Source of the DNA: Pseudomonas reidholzensis
GTDB lineage: Bacteria > Pseudomonadota > Gammaproteobacteria > Pseudomonadales > Pseudomonadaceae
Reading direction: 5' to 3'
Assembly: GCF_900536025.1 (NCBI RefSeq)
Contig: NZ_UNOZ01000003.1
Location: 186,001 to 250,000, forward strand
Length of the DNA: 64,000 nucleotides
Position numbers and translations under genes: made by a program
Shown: positions 17,060 through 25,305 of the stretch, in pieces
How the letters are laid out: each line of letters opens with the position of its first letter
Position numbering within the stretch: position 1 is the first letter of the stretch
Notes under the pieces: model-generated
Database searches by the model: none
Told to the model about the DNA's origin: nothing
Seen by the model: the letters and a program-made list of their open reading frames with translations, nothing else

Positions 17060-18190
17060 TTATACGCCGGCGGCCGGCAGGGGAATGGCCGTGACCCGCC
17101 AGTCATCGCCGACGGCGCGCATTTCGGTGATCTTGAGGCGCGGCGCCTCGCTCATTTTCGCCAGTGGCCAGTCCAGCAACGGCCGCGCCTGGGAGCCGAG
17201 GAAGGTACCGGCAACGAACAGCTGGTACTCGTCGATCAGCCCACGCTGGGCAAACGCGCCGACCAGGCCGGCGCCCGCCTCCAGCAGGATCTCGTTGACG
17301 CCGCGGGCGGCCAGGGCGCTCAACAGGCCAGCCAGGTCCACCCGGCCATCACCCGCAGGCAGGCGCAGCAGCTCATGGCCGGCTTCGGCGTAGCGCGGGT
17401 CGTGCTCGGCAGCCGTCACCACCAGGGCCGGGCCTGCCGTGAAGAATGGCGCCGTCAGCGGCAGGCGCAGGCGGCCGTCGATCAGTACGCGCAACGGCGG
17501 GCGCGACAGGGCCAGGGCGGTGGTCTCGGCATCCAGGCCCAGCTCATCCCCGCGCACGGTCATCCGCGCGTTGTCGGCAAGCACGCTCTCGGCGCTGGTC
17601 AGCACCACGCTGGCGCGCGCACGCAGGCGCTGCACGGCGGCGCGGGCCGCCGGGCCGGTGATCCACTGGCTCTCGCCACTGGCCATCGCCGTGCGGCCGT
17701 CCAGGCTCATCGCCAGCTTGGCCCGGACGAACGGCAGGCCCTGCTCCATACGCTTGAGGAAGCCAGGGTTGAGCGCGCGCGCTTCGCCCTCGAGCACGCC
17801 ACTGGCGACTTCGATGCCTGCCTCGGCCAACCGCCGCAGGCCTTGGCCCGCCACTTGCGGATTAGGGTCCTGCATGGCCGCGACCACCCGTGCCACGCCC
17901 GCCTTGACCAGCGCCTCGGCGCACGGCGGGGTGCGGCCATGGTGGCTGCACGGCTCGAGGGTGACGTAGGCACAGGCGCCCTTGGCCCGCTCGCCGGCCT
18001 GGCGCAACGCGTGCACTTCGGCATGCGGCTCGCCGGCGCGCAGGTGCCAGCCTTCGCCGACCACTTCGCCGTCGCGCACGATCACGCAGCCGACACGCGG
18101 GTTGGGGTGGGTGCTGTACTGCCCCAGGCGGGCCAGTTGCAGGGCCCGGGCCATGTAGTGAGCGTCGAGAATCGCGGTCTGGCTGGGCAT
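17060..18190 (-). CDS. ribD: Bifunctional riboflavin deaminase/reductase
   Basis: The 376-residue protein deaminates the pyrimidine made by RibA and then reduces its ribose. The N-terminal deaminase has HAEVHALRQAGE with the zinc-binding histidine and catalytic glutamate, and VTLEPCSHHGRTPPC with both cysteines. The C-terminal dihydrofolate-reductase-like domain begins around VRAKLAMSLDGRTA and includes ILLEAGAGLVGAF. It starts two bases after the nrdR stop codon. Confidence 0.97.
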   Translation of the reverse strand: MPSQTAILDAHYMARALQLARLGQYSTHPNPRVGCVIVRDGEVVGEGWHLRAGEPHAEVHALRQAGERAKGACAYVTLEPCSHHGRTPPCAEALVKAGVARVVAAMQDPNPQVAGQGLRRLAEAGIEVASGVLEGEARALNPGFLKRMEQGLPFVRAKLAMSLDGRTAMASGESQWITGPAARAAVQRLRARASVVLTSAESVLADNARMTVRGDELGLDAETTALALSRPPLRVLIDGRLRLPLTAPFFTAGPALVVTAAEHDPRYAEAGHELLRLPAGDGRVDLAGLLSALAARGVNEILLEAGAGLVGAFAQRGLIDEYQLFVAGTFLGSQARPLLDWPLAKMSEAPRLKITEMRAVGDDWRVTAIPLPAAGV

Positions 18191-18192
18191 GC

Positions 18193-18657
18193 TTACTCTT
18201 TAGCTGGCTCGCGGGCCAGGCGGTCGATTTCTTCGCGGAATTCGTCGAGGTCCTGGAAGCGCCGGTACACCGAGGCAAAACGGATGTAGGCGACTTCGTC
18301 GAGCTCGCGCAGGGCGCTCATCACCAGTTCGCCCACCACCAACGACTTGACCTCACGCTCACCGGTCGCGCGCAGCTTGTGCTTGATGTGCGCCAGCGAC
18401 GCTTCGAGGCGTTCGACGCTGACCGGGCGCTTTTCCAGCGCACGCTGCATGCCGGCACGCAGTTTGTCTTCATCGAACGGTTGCCGCGTGCCGTCTTGCT
18501 TGATCAGGCGCGGCAGCACCAGTTCGGCGGTTTCGAAGGTGGTGAAGCGCTCGCCACAGGCGACGCATTCGCGCCGGCGACGCACTTGTTCGCCCTCGGC
18601 GACCAGGCGCGAGTCGATGACCTTGGTGTCGTTGGCACCGCAAAAGGGACAGTGCAT
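18193..18657 (-). CDS. nrdR: Transcriptional repressor NrdR
   Basis: This 154-residue zinc-ribbon/ATP-cone regulator represses ribonucleotide reductase operons when (d)ATP is high. [15 protein letters not shown] and [12 protein letters not shown] give the four zinc cysteines, and the ATP-cone begins [20 protein letters not shown]. The ATG at 18655-18657 gives the standard MHCPFC start and exact family length. It heads the rib series, an arrangement common in proteobacteria. No NrdR box was found near it. Confidence 0.98.
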   Translation of the reverse strand: MHCPFCGANDTKVIDSRLVAEGEQVRRRRECVACGERFTTFETAELVLPRLIKQDGTRQPFDEDKLRAGMQRALEKRPVSVERLEASLAHIKHKLRATGEREVKSLVVGELVMSALRELDEVAYIRFASVYRRFQDLDEFREEIDRLAREPAKE

Positions 18658-18762
18658 GGTGGCAGGCAACAAAAAAAGGGAGGGCCATGGTAGCGCATCC
18701 GACTGGCAAGACAACCCAAAGCGGTTACCATCCAGTGAAATCTGCCCGTGAAGGACTTCACC

Positions 18763-19227
18763 ATGCACTCTCGAGCGCTCGTCGTGCTCTGTCTCGCTGG
18801 CCTGATGACGGCCTGCAGCAGCGATAAACCGAAGACCGAGCAACCCGCTGTGGCGCCCACGGCTGCAAACGCCCCGAAAGTCGCCAGGCAAGCCCCCGCG
18901 CTAGGCCCGTTGCCGGCCTACCAGCGGGAAATCAGCGGCACCCTGCAAGCCGTGCCGGCCGGTGCCGAGGTCGAGCTGGCGCTGCTGGTGATCGACGAGC
19001 GGGATCGCCCGCAACGCCTGCTGGCCAGCAGCAACCTGCTTGGCACCGGCCAGGACCTGCCCTACCAATTGCGCTTCAACCCCGAAGCCTTCCCGGCCGG
19101 CGCGCGGGTCGAACTGCGCGGCCGCGCCAGCAGCTCCGGCCAGCTGATCATGCACCTGCCGCCGCAACGGATCGTTCAGGCCACCAGCCAGGCCACCGGC
19201 CCGCTGCGCTTCGAGAAGGCGCCCTGA
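18763..19227 (+). CDS. YbaY-family lipoprotein
   Basis: The 154-residue product has a lipoprotein signal with lipobox LMTAC (Cys about 18) and a proline/alanine-rich linker. The rest is a compact beta domain with [20 protein letters not shown] and [17 protein letters not shown], the pattern of YbaY/YscW-like lipoproteins. Some homologues act as outer-membrane pilotins, but the function of this group is mostly unknown. The ATG at 18763 has AAGGA eight bases ahead. Its stop abuts the GTG of the next gene, so the two are probably coupled. Confidence 0.82.
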   Translation: MHSRALVVLCLAGLMTACSSDKPKTEQPAVAPTAANAPKVARQAPALGPLPAYQREISGTLQAVPAGAEVELALLVIDERDRPQRLLASSNLLGTGQDLPYQLRFNPEAFPAGARVELRGRASSSGQLIMHLPPQRIVQATSQATGPLRFEKAP

Positions 19228-19887
19228 GTGCCGCCGTTGCACCTGCAACAGACCCTCAGCGGCCTGATCGGCGAAGCGCGGCTGGTCGCCAGCGCGCTGC
19301 CCGAGTGCGACCTCAAGCTGTGGCTGGTGGATGCCGAGAACATGGACCGGGCCTTCAGCCGCGAAGAAACCCAACGGATTCTCGAAGAACCGCCCTATTG
19401 GAGCTTCTGCTGGGCCAGCGGCCTGGCCATGGCCCGTTACCTGGCCGAGCACCCGCACTGGGTACGCGGCAAGCGGGTGCTGGACTTCGGTGCCGGCTCA
19501 GGCGTCGCCGGGATCGCCGCCGCGCGCGCGGGCGCCGCTGAAGTCGTGGCCTGCGACCTCGACCCCCTGGCGCTGGCCGCCTGCCGTGCCAACGCCAGCC
19601 TGAACGAGGTCGAGCTCGGCTACAGCAGCGACTTCTTTGCCGAGGCCGACCGCTTCGACCTGATCCTGGTCGCCGACGTGCTCTACGACCGCGCCAACCT
19701 GCCGCTGCTCGACCAGTTTCTCAGCCGTGGCCGGCAGGCGCTGCTCGCCGACTCGCGGGTGCGCGACTTCAGCCACCCGCTCTACCGCCCGCTCGGGGTG
19801 CTTGAGGCGCTGACTCTGCCAGACCTGGCCGAGCCGCACGAATTCCGCCGGGTCAGCCTGTACCACGCCAGCCGCGAGCCTTTATAG
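19228..19887 (+). CDS. Class I SAM-dependent methyltransferase (ETFB-KMT/METTL20-like)
   Basis: This 219-residue protein has PPYWSFCWASGLAMARYL, motif I LDFGAGSGVAGIAAARAGA, acidic loop ACDLDPLALAA and FDLILVADVLYDR. The W-x-F-C-W-x-S-G-x-x-L entry block and DVLYD are characteristic of the family that includes electron-transfer-flavoprotein beta-subunit lysine methyltransferase. Protein methylation is therefore a reasonable guess, but the target is unknown. The start is the GTG immediately after the lipoprotein stop. The gene lies just before the thioredoxin-like gene. Confidence 0.82.
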   Translation: MPPLHLQQTLSGLIGEARLVASALPECDLKLWLVDAENMDRAFSREETQRILEEPPYWSFCWASGLAMARYLAEHPHWVRGKRVLDFGAGSGVAGIAAARAGAAEVVACDLDPLALAACRANASLNEVELGYSSDFFAEADRFDLILVADVLYDRANLPLLDQFLSRGRQALLADSRVRDFSHPLYRPLGVLEALTLPDLAEPHEFRRVSLYHASREPL

Positions 19888-19918
19888 TGGTGCCATCCAG
19901 AGATTTGCGAGAGTCGCG

Positions 19919-20806
19919 ATGAGCCAAGCCCCCGATAGCACAGCCCTGCCTTACCTGTTCGATGCCACCGACGCCACCTTCCAGCAACTGGTCATCGACA
20001 ACTCCTTCCACAAGCCGGTACTGGTGGACTTCTGGGCCGAGTGGTGCGCGCCGTGCAAGGCACTGATGCCGCTGCTGGAGAAGATCGCCGAGGGTTACCA
20101 GGGCGAGCTGCTGCTGGCCAAGATCAACTGCGACGTCGAGCAGCAGGTGGTTGCCCAGTTCGGCATCCGCAGCCTGCCGACCGTGGTGCTGTTCAAGGAT
20201 GGCCAGCCGGTCGACGGTTTTGCCGGTGCTCAGCCTGAGTCGGCGATCCGCGCCATGCTCGAACCGCATGTGCAACTGCCGGCGCCGCCGACCGCCTCGC
20301 CGCTGGAGCAGGCCAAGGCGCTGTTCGCCGAAAGCCGCTTCGCCGATGCCGAAGCCGCGCTCAAGGCGCTGCTGAGCGAGGACAACAGCAATGCCGAGGG
20401 GCTGATCCTGTATGGCCGCTGCCTGGCCGAGCGGGGCGAGCTGGGTGAGGCCGAAGTGGTGCTCGGCGCGGTCAAGACCGATGAGCACAAGGCGGCACTG
20501 GCCGGCGCCAAGGCGCAGCTGACCTTCCTCCGCCAGGCCACCAGCCTGCCGGAAGCGGCCGAGCTGAAGACCCGCCTGGCGCAGAACCCGCAGGATGATG
20601 AAGCGGCCTATCAGCTGTGCATTCAGCAACTGGCGCGCCAGCAGTACGACGCGGCGCTGGAGGGCTTGCTGAAGCTGTTCCAGCGTAACCGTGGTTACGA
20701 CAATGGGCTGCCGCACAAGGCGCTGCTGCAGGTGTTCGAGCTGCTCGGTAACGAGCATCCGCTGGTTGGCGCGTACCGGCGCAAGCTGTTTGCCGCGATG
20801 TACTGA
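19919..20806 (+). CDS. CnoX/YbbN-type thioredoxin with TPR-like C-terminus
   Basis: The 295 residues consist of an N-terminal thioredoxin fold with the active site WAEWCAPCKALMP (about residues 38-50) and the cis-proline SLPTVVLFKDG, followed by about 170 helical residues with tetratricopeptide-like repeats (EQAKALFAESRFADAEAAL, EGLILYGRCLAERGELGEAE). CnoX proteins hold unfolded proteins and hand them to GroEL/ES and DnaK, and some also act as redoxins. Unlike E. coli YbbN, this one keeps the WCxPC pair, so it may both reduce and chaperone. GAGAG precedes the ATG. Confidence 0.92.
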   Translation: MSQAPDSTALPYLFDATDATFQQLVIDNSFHKPVLVDFWAEWCAPCKALMPLLEKIAEGYQGELLLAKINCDVEQQVVAQFGIRSLPTVVLFKDGQPVDGFAGAQPESAIRAMLEPHVQLPAPPTASPLEQAKALFAESRFADAEAALKALLSEDNSNAEGLILYGRCLAERGELGEAEVVLGAVKTDEHKAALAGAKAQLTFLRQATSLPEAAELKTRLAQNPQDDEAAYQLCIQQLARQQYDAALEGLLKLFQRNRGYDNGLPHKALLQVFELLGNEHPLVGAYRRKLFAAMY

Positions 20807-20825
20807 CCCATGAATTCGCTCGCCT

Positions 20826-20938
20826 GATCCGACGCATTCGCGGGGCAAGCCCGCTCCCACAGGATTTCTGCAAAGCCCGGAATCTCGGCCCGTCGCAGAT
20901 CCTGTGGGAGTGGGCTTGCCCCGCGAATGCGGTGGATC
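20826..20938. repeat. REP-type inverted repeat pair
   Basis: Arms at 20826-20865 and 20899-20938 match as reverse complements at about 37 of 40 positions, with CGCGGGGCAAGCCCGCTCCC as the core. The pair lies between the convergent thioredoxin and hypothetical genes, where it may end transcription from both sides. Confidence 0.9.
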
Positions 20939-20960
20939 AGGCACTGCAACTGTGCTTGAT

Positions 20961-21329
20961 TCAGCCGACCCAGTGGTACAGCGGCGCATCCGCCCCGCTT
21001 TCCACCTTCACCTCGCTGCTGTGGCGCAACCGCACCAGCAAGCGCTTGCCTGCCGCGGTACTCCCCGCCAGCCCTTCCAGGCGCTCGAGCAACTCCGGCC
21101 CACTCATCTGCCCCGCCTCGCGCAACACCTCGCACGCCGCCGTCCACTGCCCGTCATCCTGGCGTGGCGCTGAGCTCGTCGCCGCCGGCGCGGCCTGCAC
21201 GGCCGCTGGCAGCTCGACCTGACGCCCCAACTGCGCCCACTCGGCCGGGTCCAGCTCGACGGTCAAATCCACCGGCCAGTCGCCGATCGTTCCGCGTATT
21301 CTCACAATACCTTCCTCGATGCTCGTCAT
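20961..21329 (-). CDS. Conserved hypothetical protein
   Basis: I do not recognise a functional family. The 122 residues have two parts: an N-terminal section (GTIGDWPVDLTVELDPAEWAQLG) that looks beta-rich, and a C-terminal half (ACEVLREAGQMSGPELLERL to LRHSSEVKVESG) resembling a small winged-helix-like fold. There is no signal peptide or membrane helix. The ATG at 21327-21329 is chosen over one 18 codons upstream because GGGAG precedes it and it lacks the unlikely extension. It is divergent from the zinc-linked operon. Confidence 0.7.
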   Translation of the reverse strand: MTSIEEGIVRIRGTIGDWPVDLTVELDPAEWAQLGRQVELPAAVQAAPAATSSAPRQDDGQWTAACEVLREAGQMSGPELLERLEGLAGSTAAGKRLLVRLRHSSEVKVESGADAPLYHWVG

Positions 21330-21388
21330 TGACGACCATGCTCCCACGACATGAAACCTTCGCCAAGCGGCTGGCGCGGCCAAGAAAA

Positions 21389-21406
21389 GTTGTTATAACA
21401 TTACCA
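21389..21406 (+). promoter_or_regulatory. Zur-like operator before the zinc operon
   Basis: TGTTATAACA at 21391-21400 is a perfect 10-base palindrome, and the longer stretch GTTGTTATAACATTACC matches the gammaproteobacterial Zur pattern TGTTATA-NN-ATAACA with two mismatches in the second half. It lies 38 bases before the start of the His-rich gene. In P. aeruginosa the equivalent genes are known to respond to zinc. Confidence 0.6.
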
Positions 21407-21437
21407 AGTCATTGATCCCCTGCTCCTGGAGTCGTTC

Positions 21438-22016
21438 ATGCGCCGCCTGCTCCTCGCCTTGCCCTTCGCCCTGCTTCCGCTGGCCGTGGCCCATGCCCAC
21501 GACGAACACGAGCATGATCACGACCACGCCCATGGCAGCCTCGGTGCCCACGAGCATGGCGTCGCCCGCCTGAACGCCGTGCTCGACGGCAAGACCCTGG
21601 AACTGGAGCTGGACAGCCCGGCGATGAACCTGGTCGGCTTCGAGCACGCCGCCAGCAGCGACGCCGACAAGGCCAAGGTCGCCGCCGTGCGCAAGCAGCT
21701 CGAACAGCCCTTGCAGCTGTTCGGCCTGGCCAAGGCGGCCGGTTGCAGCGAGGAAGCGCAGGACCTGGAAAGCCCGCTGTTCGGCAGCGAGCCCGGCGCC
21801 GAAGACAAGGATGGCGATGAGCACGCGCATCAGCACAGCGACATCCACGCGCACTACCAACTGACCTGCGCCACCCCGGACAAACTCGCCAGCATCGACC
21901 TGAGCCCGTTGTTCAAGGCCTTCCCGGCCACCCAGAAGATCAACCTGCAACTGATCGGCCCGAACGGCCAGCAAGGGGTCGAAGCGACACCCGCCAAGGC
22001 CGTGGTCGCCTTCTGA
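21438..22016 (+). CDS. DUF2796 periplasmic zinc-binding-type protein (ZrgA-like)
   Basis: The 192-residue product has a signal peptide (MRRLLLALPFALLPLAVAHA) followed at once by a His/Asp/Glu cluster, DEHEHDHDHAHG, and a second one, DEHAHQHSDIHAHY, about 100 residues later. Such clusters buffer or deliver zinc in the periplasm. It leads an operon with an ABC ATPase, an FtsX/MacB-like permease and a DUF3299 protein, and a Zur-like palindrome lies upstream. I infer a role in zinc uptake during scarcity. Confidence 0.88.
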   Translation: MRRLLLALPFALLPLAVAHAHDEHEHDHDHAHGSLGAHEHGVARLNAVLDGKTLELELDSPAMNLVGFEHAASSDADKAKVAAVRKQLEQPLQLFGLAKAAGCSEEAQDLESPLFGSEPGAEDKDGDEHAHQHSDIHAHYQLTCATPDKLASIDLSPLFKAFPATQKINLQLIGPNGQQGVEATPAKAVVAF

Positions 22017-22727
22017 ATGAACCCGCCGCTGATCGACCTGCATGACCTGATGTTCGCCTGGCCCGGCCAACCGCCGCTGCTGGATATCCCCCGGTTCCGC
22101 CTGGAGGCGGGTGAGGCGCTGTTCCTCAAGGGCCCCAGCGGCAGTGGCAAGACCACCCTGCTCGGCCTGCTGGGCGGGGTCAACCTGGCCAGCCAGGGCA
22201 GCATCCGCCTGCTCGGCCAGGCGCTCGGCGACCTCGGCCAGGGTGCGCGGGACCGCTTTCGGGTCGATCACACCGGCTATATCTTCCAGCAGTTCAACCT
22301 GCTGCCGTTTCTCTCGGTGCGGGAAAACGTCGAGCTGCCCTGCCGCTTCTCGCGCAGCCGTGCCCAGCGCGCCAGCCAACGCCATGGCAGCGTCGACCAG
22401 GCCGCCGCCGTGCTGCTCGCGCACCTGGGCCTCGGCGACCCGGCGCTGCTTGCACGCCGCGCCGACAGCCTGTCGATCGGCCAGCAGCAGCGCGTCGCCG
22501 CCGCCCGCGCATTGATCGGCCAGCCCGAACTGGTGATCGCCGATGAGCCGACCTCGGCGCTCGACGCCGACACCCGCGAGGCCTTCATCCGCCTGCTGTT
22601 CGACGAATGCCGGGCAGCGGGTTCCAGCCTGCTGTTCGTCAGCCATGACCAAAGCCTGGCGCCGCTGTTCGACCGCCACCTGTCGCTGGCCGAACTGAAC
22701 CGCGCCGCCGCGCCCCGGGAGGCCTGA
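22017..22727 (+). CDS. ABC transporter ATP-binding protein (LolD/MacB type)
   Basis: This 236-residue ATPase has Walker A GPSGSGKTT at about residues 39-47, Q-loop IFQQFNLLPFLSV, and Walker B LVIADEPTSALD. The signature motif reads LSIGQQQR rather than LSGGQ. It starts directly after the stop of the His-rich gene and overlaps the permease by one base. Homologues of this kind usually work with FtsX-type permeases in mechanotransmission across the envelope. A role in zinc handling is inferred from the operon. Confidence 0.9.
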   Translation: MNPPLIDLHDLMFAWPGQPPLLDIPRFRLEAGEALFLKGPSGSGKTTLLGLLGGVNLASQGSIRLLGQALGDLGQGARDRFRVDHTGYIFQQFNLLPFLSVRENVELPCRFSRSRAQRASQRHGSVDQAAAVLLAHLGLGDPALLARRADSLSIGQQQRVAAARALIGQPELVIADEPTSALDADTREAFIRLLFDECRAAGSSLLFVSHDQSLAPLFDRHLSLAELNRAAAPREA

Positions 22728-23992
22728 TGTACCTGCTCCGACTCGCCTTGGCCAGCCTGGCCAACCGGCGCTTCACGGCCTTTCTCACCGCCTTCGCAAT
22801 TGCCCTGTCGGTGTGCTTGCTGCTGGCCGTCGAGCGCGTGCGCACCGAAGCCCGCGCCAGCTTTGCCAGTACCATCAGTGGCACCGACCTGATCGTCGGG
22901 GCGCGCTCTGGCTCGGTCAACCTGCTGCTGTACTCGGTGTTTCGCATCGGCAATGCCACCAACAACATTCGTTGGGACAGCTACCAGCACTACGCCCAGG
23001 ACCCACGGGTGAAATGGGCGATCCCCATCTCGCTCGGCGACTCGCACCGTGGCTACCGCGTGATGGGTACCACCGGCGACTACTTCAGCCATTACCAGTA
23101 CGGGCGGCGGCAGCACCTGGAACTCAGCCAGGGCCGTGAATTTGCCGACGACCCGTTCGAGGTCGTACTCGGCGCCGAAGTGGCCGATGCCCTGCATTAC
23201 AAACTCGGCGACAAGCTGGTGCTGGCGCACGGGGTGGCCGCGATCAGCCTGGTCAAGCACGACGACAAGCCGTTCACCGTGGTCGGTGTACTCAAGCGCA
23301 CCGGCACCCCGGTGGACCGCACCCTGCACATCAGCCTGGGCGGCATGGAGGCCATCCACATCGACTGGCACAACGGCGTGCCCGCCCGCGGTGCCGGCCG
23401 GATCAGCGCCGACCAGGCGCGCGGCATGGACCTGCAGCCGGCGGCGATTACCGCCTTCATGCTCGGCTTGAACAACAAGATCGCCACCTTCAGCCTGCAG
23501 CGGGAGATCAACGAGTTCGGTAACGAACCGCTGCTGGCGATCCTCCCCGGGGTCGCCTTGCAGGAGCTGTGGAGCCTGATGGGCACGGCCGAGCAGGCGT
23601 TGTTCGTGGTCTCGCTGTTTGTCGTGCTGACCGGGCTGATCGGCATGCTCACGGCGATCCTGACCAGCCTCAACGAGCGCCGACGGGAGATGGCGATCCT
23701 CCGTTCGGTCGGCGCCAGGCCTTGGCACATCGCCGGCCTGCTGGTGCTCGAAGCGCTGGCGTTGGCCGTGGCCGGGATCGTCGCCGGGCTGGGTCTGCTG
23801 TATGCCGGCATCGCCTTGGCCCAGGGTTACGTGCAGGCCAATTATGGGTTGTACTTGCCGCTGGCCTGGCCCAGCGCGCACGAGTGGACGCTGCTGGCTA
23901 TCATCCTCGGGGCGGCGCTGCTGATGGGCAGCGTGCCGGCGTGGCGCGCCTATCGGCAGTCGCTGGCCGATGGCCTGTCGATCCACCTGTGA
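22727..23992 (+). CDS. FtsX/MacB-type ABC transporter permease
   Basis: The 421 residues show an N-terminal helix (FTAFLTAFAIALSVCLLLAVE), a large periplasmic domain, and three helices near the C-terminus with the FtsX pattern (LNERRREMAILRSVGARPWH lies between two of them). Such permeases couple ATP hydrolysis in the cytoplasm to movement in the periplasm. There is no membrane-fusion partner like MacA. With the ATPase and the His-rich protein it probably forms a zinc-related envelope machine. Confidence 0.9.
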   Translation: MYLLRLALASLANRRFTAFLTAFAIALSVCLLLAVERVRTEARASFASTISGTDLIVGARSGSVNLLLYSVFRIGNATNNIRWDSYQHYAQDPRVKWAIPISLGDSHRGYRVMGTTGDYFSHYQYGRRQHLELSQGREFADDPFEVVLGAEVADALHYKLGDKLVLAHGVAAISLVKHDDKPFTVVGVLKRTGTPVDRTLHISLGGMEAIHIDWHNGVPARGAGRISADQARGMDLQPAAITAFMLGLNNKIATFSLQREINEFGNEPLLAILPGVALQELWSLMGTAEQALFVVSLFVVLTGLIGMLTAILTSLNERRREMAILRSVGARPWHIAGLLVLEALALAVAGIVAGLGLLYAGIALAQGYVQANYGLYLPLAWPSAHEWTLLAIILGAALLMGSVPAWRAYRQSLADGLSIHL

Positions 23993-23994
23993 GA

Positions 23995-24513
23995 ATGTCC
24001 ATGCGTTGTCTGCTGCTGATACTGATGTTCCTGGCCACCCCACTGTGGGCGGCCGAGCCCCGCGAGCTGGACTGGCCGGCGCTGATCCCTGAGGGCGCCC
24101 CGGTGATCGCGCCGCAACTGGTGCCGCTGCACGACCTCTCGCAGATCGGCGACGCGCTGGCCGCCGAGTCCGCGCCCGCCGCCCAGCAGCAAGCGGCCCA
24201 CGCGCCGGTGGTCAAGGCGCTGGACAACCAGCAAGTGAAACTGCCGGGCTATATCGTGCCGCTGGAAGTCAGCGAGGAAGGCCGCACCACCGAGTTTCTG
24301 CTGGTGCCTTACTACGGCGCGTGCATCCACGTACCGCCCCCACCGTCGAACCAGATCGTGCATATTTTCAGCGAGATGGGCGTGCGCATCGAAGACCTCT
24401 ACCAGCCCTACTGGATCGAAGGGCGGATGCAGGTCAAAGCCTCCAGCAGCGAACTGGCCGACGCCGGTTACCAGATGTCCGCCGAGAAAATATACGCTTA
24501 TGAGCTGAAATGA
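23995..24513 (+). CDS. DUF3299 secreted protein of the zinc operon
   Basis: The 172-residue protein has a signal peptide (CLLLILMFLATPLWA) and the DUF3299 core VKLPGYIVPLEVSEEGRTTE followed by FLLVPYYGACIHVPPPPSN. This core includes one conserved cysteine and a histidine that could bind metal. The ATG at 23995 starts three bases after the permease stop; a second ATG at 24001 is equally possible. It closes the operon in front of oprG. The function of the family is unknown. Confidence 0.88.
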   Translation: MSMRCLLLILMFLATPLWAAEPRELDWPALIPEGAPVIAPQLVPLHDLSQIGDALAAESAPAAQQQAAHAPVVKALDNQQVKLPGYIVPLEVSEEGRTTEFLLVPYYGACIHVPPPPSNQIVHIFSEMGVRIEDLYQPYWIEGRMQVKASSSELADAGYQMSAEKIYAYELK

Positions 24514-24543
24514 GAACTGTTCCCGATTTGTAGTCGCCATTCT

Positions 24544-24585
24544 TTGAGCTAGGTCAAACAATCGGTTTAGACGCCTCCGTACCAT
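24544..24585 (+). promoter_or_regulatory. ANR/FNR-like site and -10 of oprG
   Basis: TTGA (24544-24547), six bases, TCAA (24554-24557) fit the 14-base TTGATNNNNATCAA pattern at eight of ten fixed positions. TACCAT at 24580-24585 would be the -10, placing transcription near 24592 and the site centre at about -41.5, the position of class II FNR-type activation. The P. aeruginosa oprG gene is known to rise in low oxygen. Confidence 0.55.
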
Positions 24586-24621
24586 TGGACCATTGATTAC
24601 CAACGTCCTTTCGGAGCTTCC

Positions 24622-25305
24622 ATGAACAAGTCCTTGCTCGGCGCCTCGCTCGTTGCCTTGGCGCTCGCAGCGCCTGTTGCCCACGCTCACCAGGCGGGGG
24701 ATTTCATCCTCCGCGCGGGCGCCATCACCACCGCGCCGAACGAAAGCAGCAGCGATCTGAAGTTCGACGGCAACAAGGTGTCCGGCACCAAGGCAACCCT
24801 GGACAGCGACACCCAGCTGGGCCTGGCTTTCGCCTACATGCTCACCGACCACATCGGCCTCGAACTGCTGGCGGCCACGCCGTTCCAGCACACCGTGGGC
24901 GTCAAGGGCCTGGGCGGCGGGCTGGACGGCAAGCTGGCGGACATCAAGCAACTGCCACCGACCCTGTCGCTGCAGTACTACCCGATGGCGCCGACCTCGA
25001 AGTTCCAGCCGTACGTGGGTGTCGGCATCAACTACACGCTGTTCTTCGATGAAGACCTGAGCAGCGAGCGCAAGCAGCAGGGCTTCAGCAACCTCAAGTT
25101 GCAGGACTCGATCGGCATCGCCGGCCAGTTGGGCATGGACTACATGCTCACCGACAACCTGCTGGTCAACGCCGCGGTCTGGTACGTCGACATCGACACC
25201 AAGGCCACCGTCGACGGCCCAAGCGCGCTGGGCTACAGCCAGACCAAGGTCAACGTCCAGGTCGACCCATGGGTCTACATGGTAGGCCTCGGCTACAAGT
25301 TCTGA
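24622..25305 (+). CDS. oprG: OmpW-family outer membrane protein OprG
   Basis: The 227-residue precursor has a signal peptide (LLGASLVALALAAPVAHA) and an OmpW-type 8-stranded barrel: FILRAGAITTAPNESS at the start, TDHIGLELLAATPFQH, LSLQYYPM, FQPYVGVGINYTLFFDE, and the terminal WVYMVGLGYKF with the final phenylalanine typical of outer-membrane barrels. OprG/OmpW channels pass small hydrophobic molecules. The reading frame overlaps the convergent MFS gene by 13 bases. An ANR-like site lies upstream. Confidence 0.95.
   Translation: MNKSLLGASLVALALAAPVAHAHQAGDFILRAGAITTAPNESSSDLKFDGNKVSGTKATLDSDTQLGLAFAYMLTDHIGLELLAATPFQHTVGVKGLGGGLDGKLADIKQLPPTLSLQYYPMAPTSKFQPYVGVGINYTLFFDEDLSSERKQQGFSNLKLQDSIGIAGQLGMDYMLTDNLLVNAAVWYVDIDTKATVDGPSALGYSQTKVNVQVDPWVYMVGLGYKF

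Noticed and set aside
14777..18289. A 1170-codon open frame antisense to the rib cluster
   Set aside because: The sense strand carries six well-defined enzymes; the antisense product is low-complexity with many His/Gln/Gly and no domain.
18658..18762. NrdR box or strong promoter between nrdR and the lipoprotein gene
   Set aside because: No ACACWATATMTWGTG-like sequence; only weak hexamers can be lined up.
22017..22727. LolD function for the ATPase
   Set aside because: The ATPase resembles LolD, but the operon has no LolC/E pair and is headed by a zinc-type protein, so lipoprotein sorting is unlikely.
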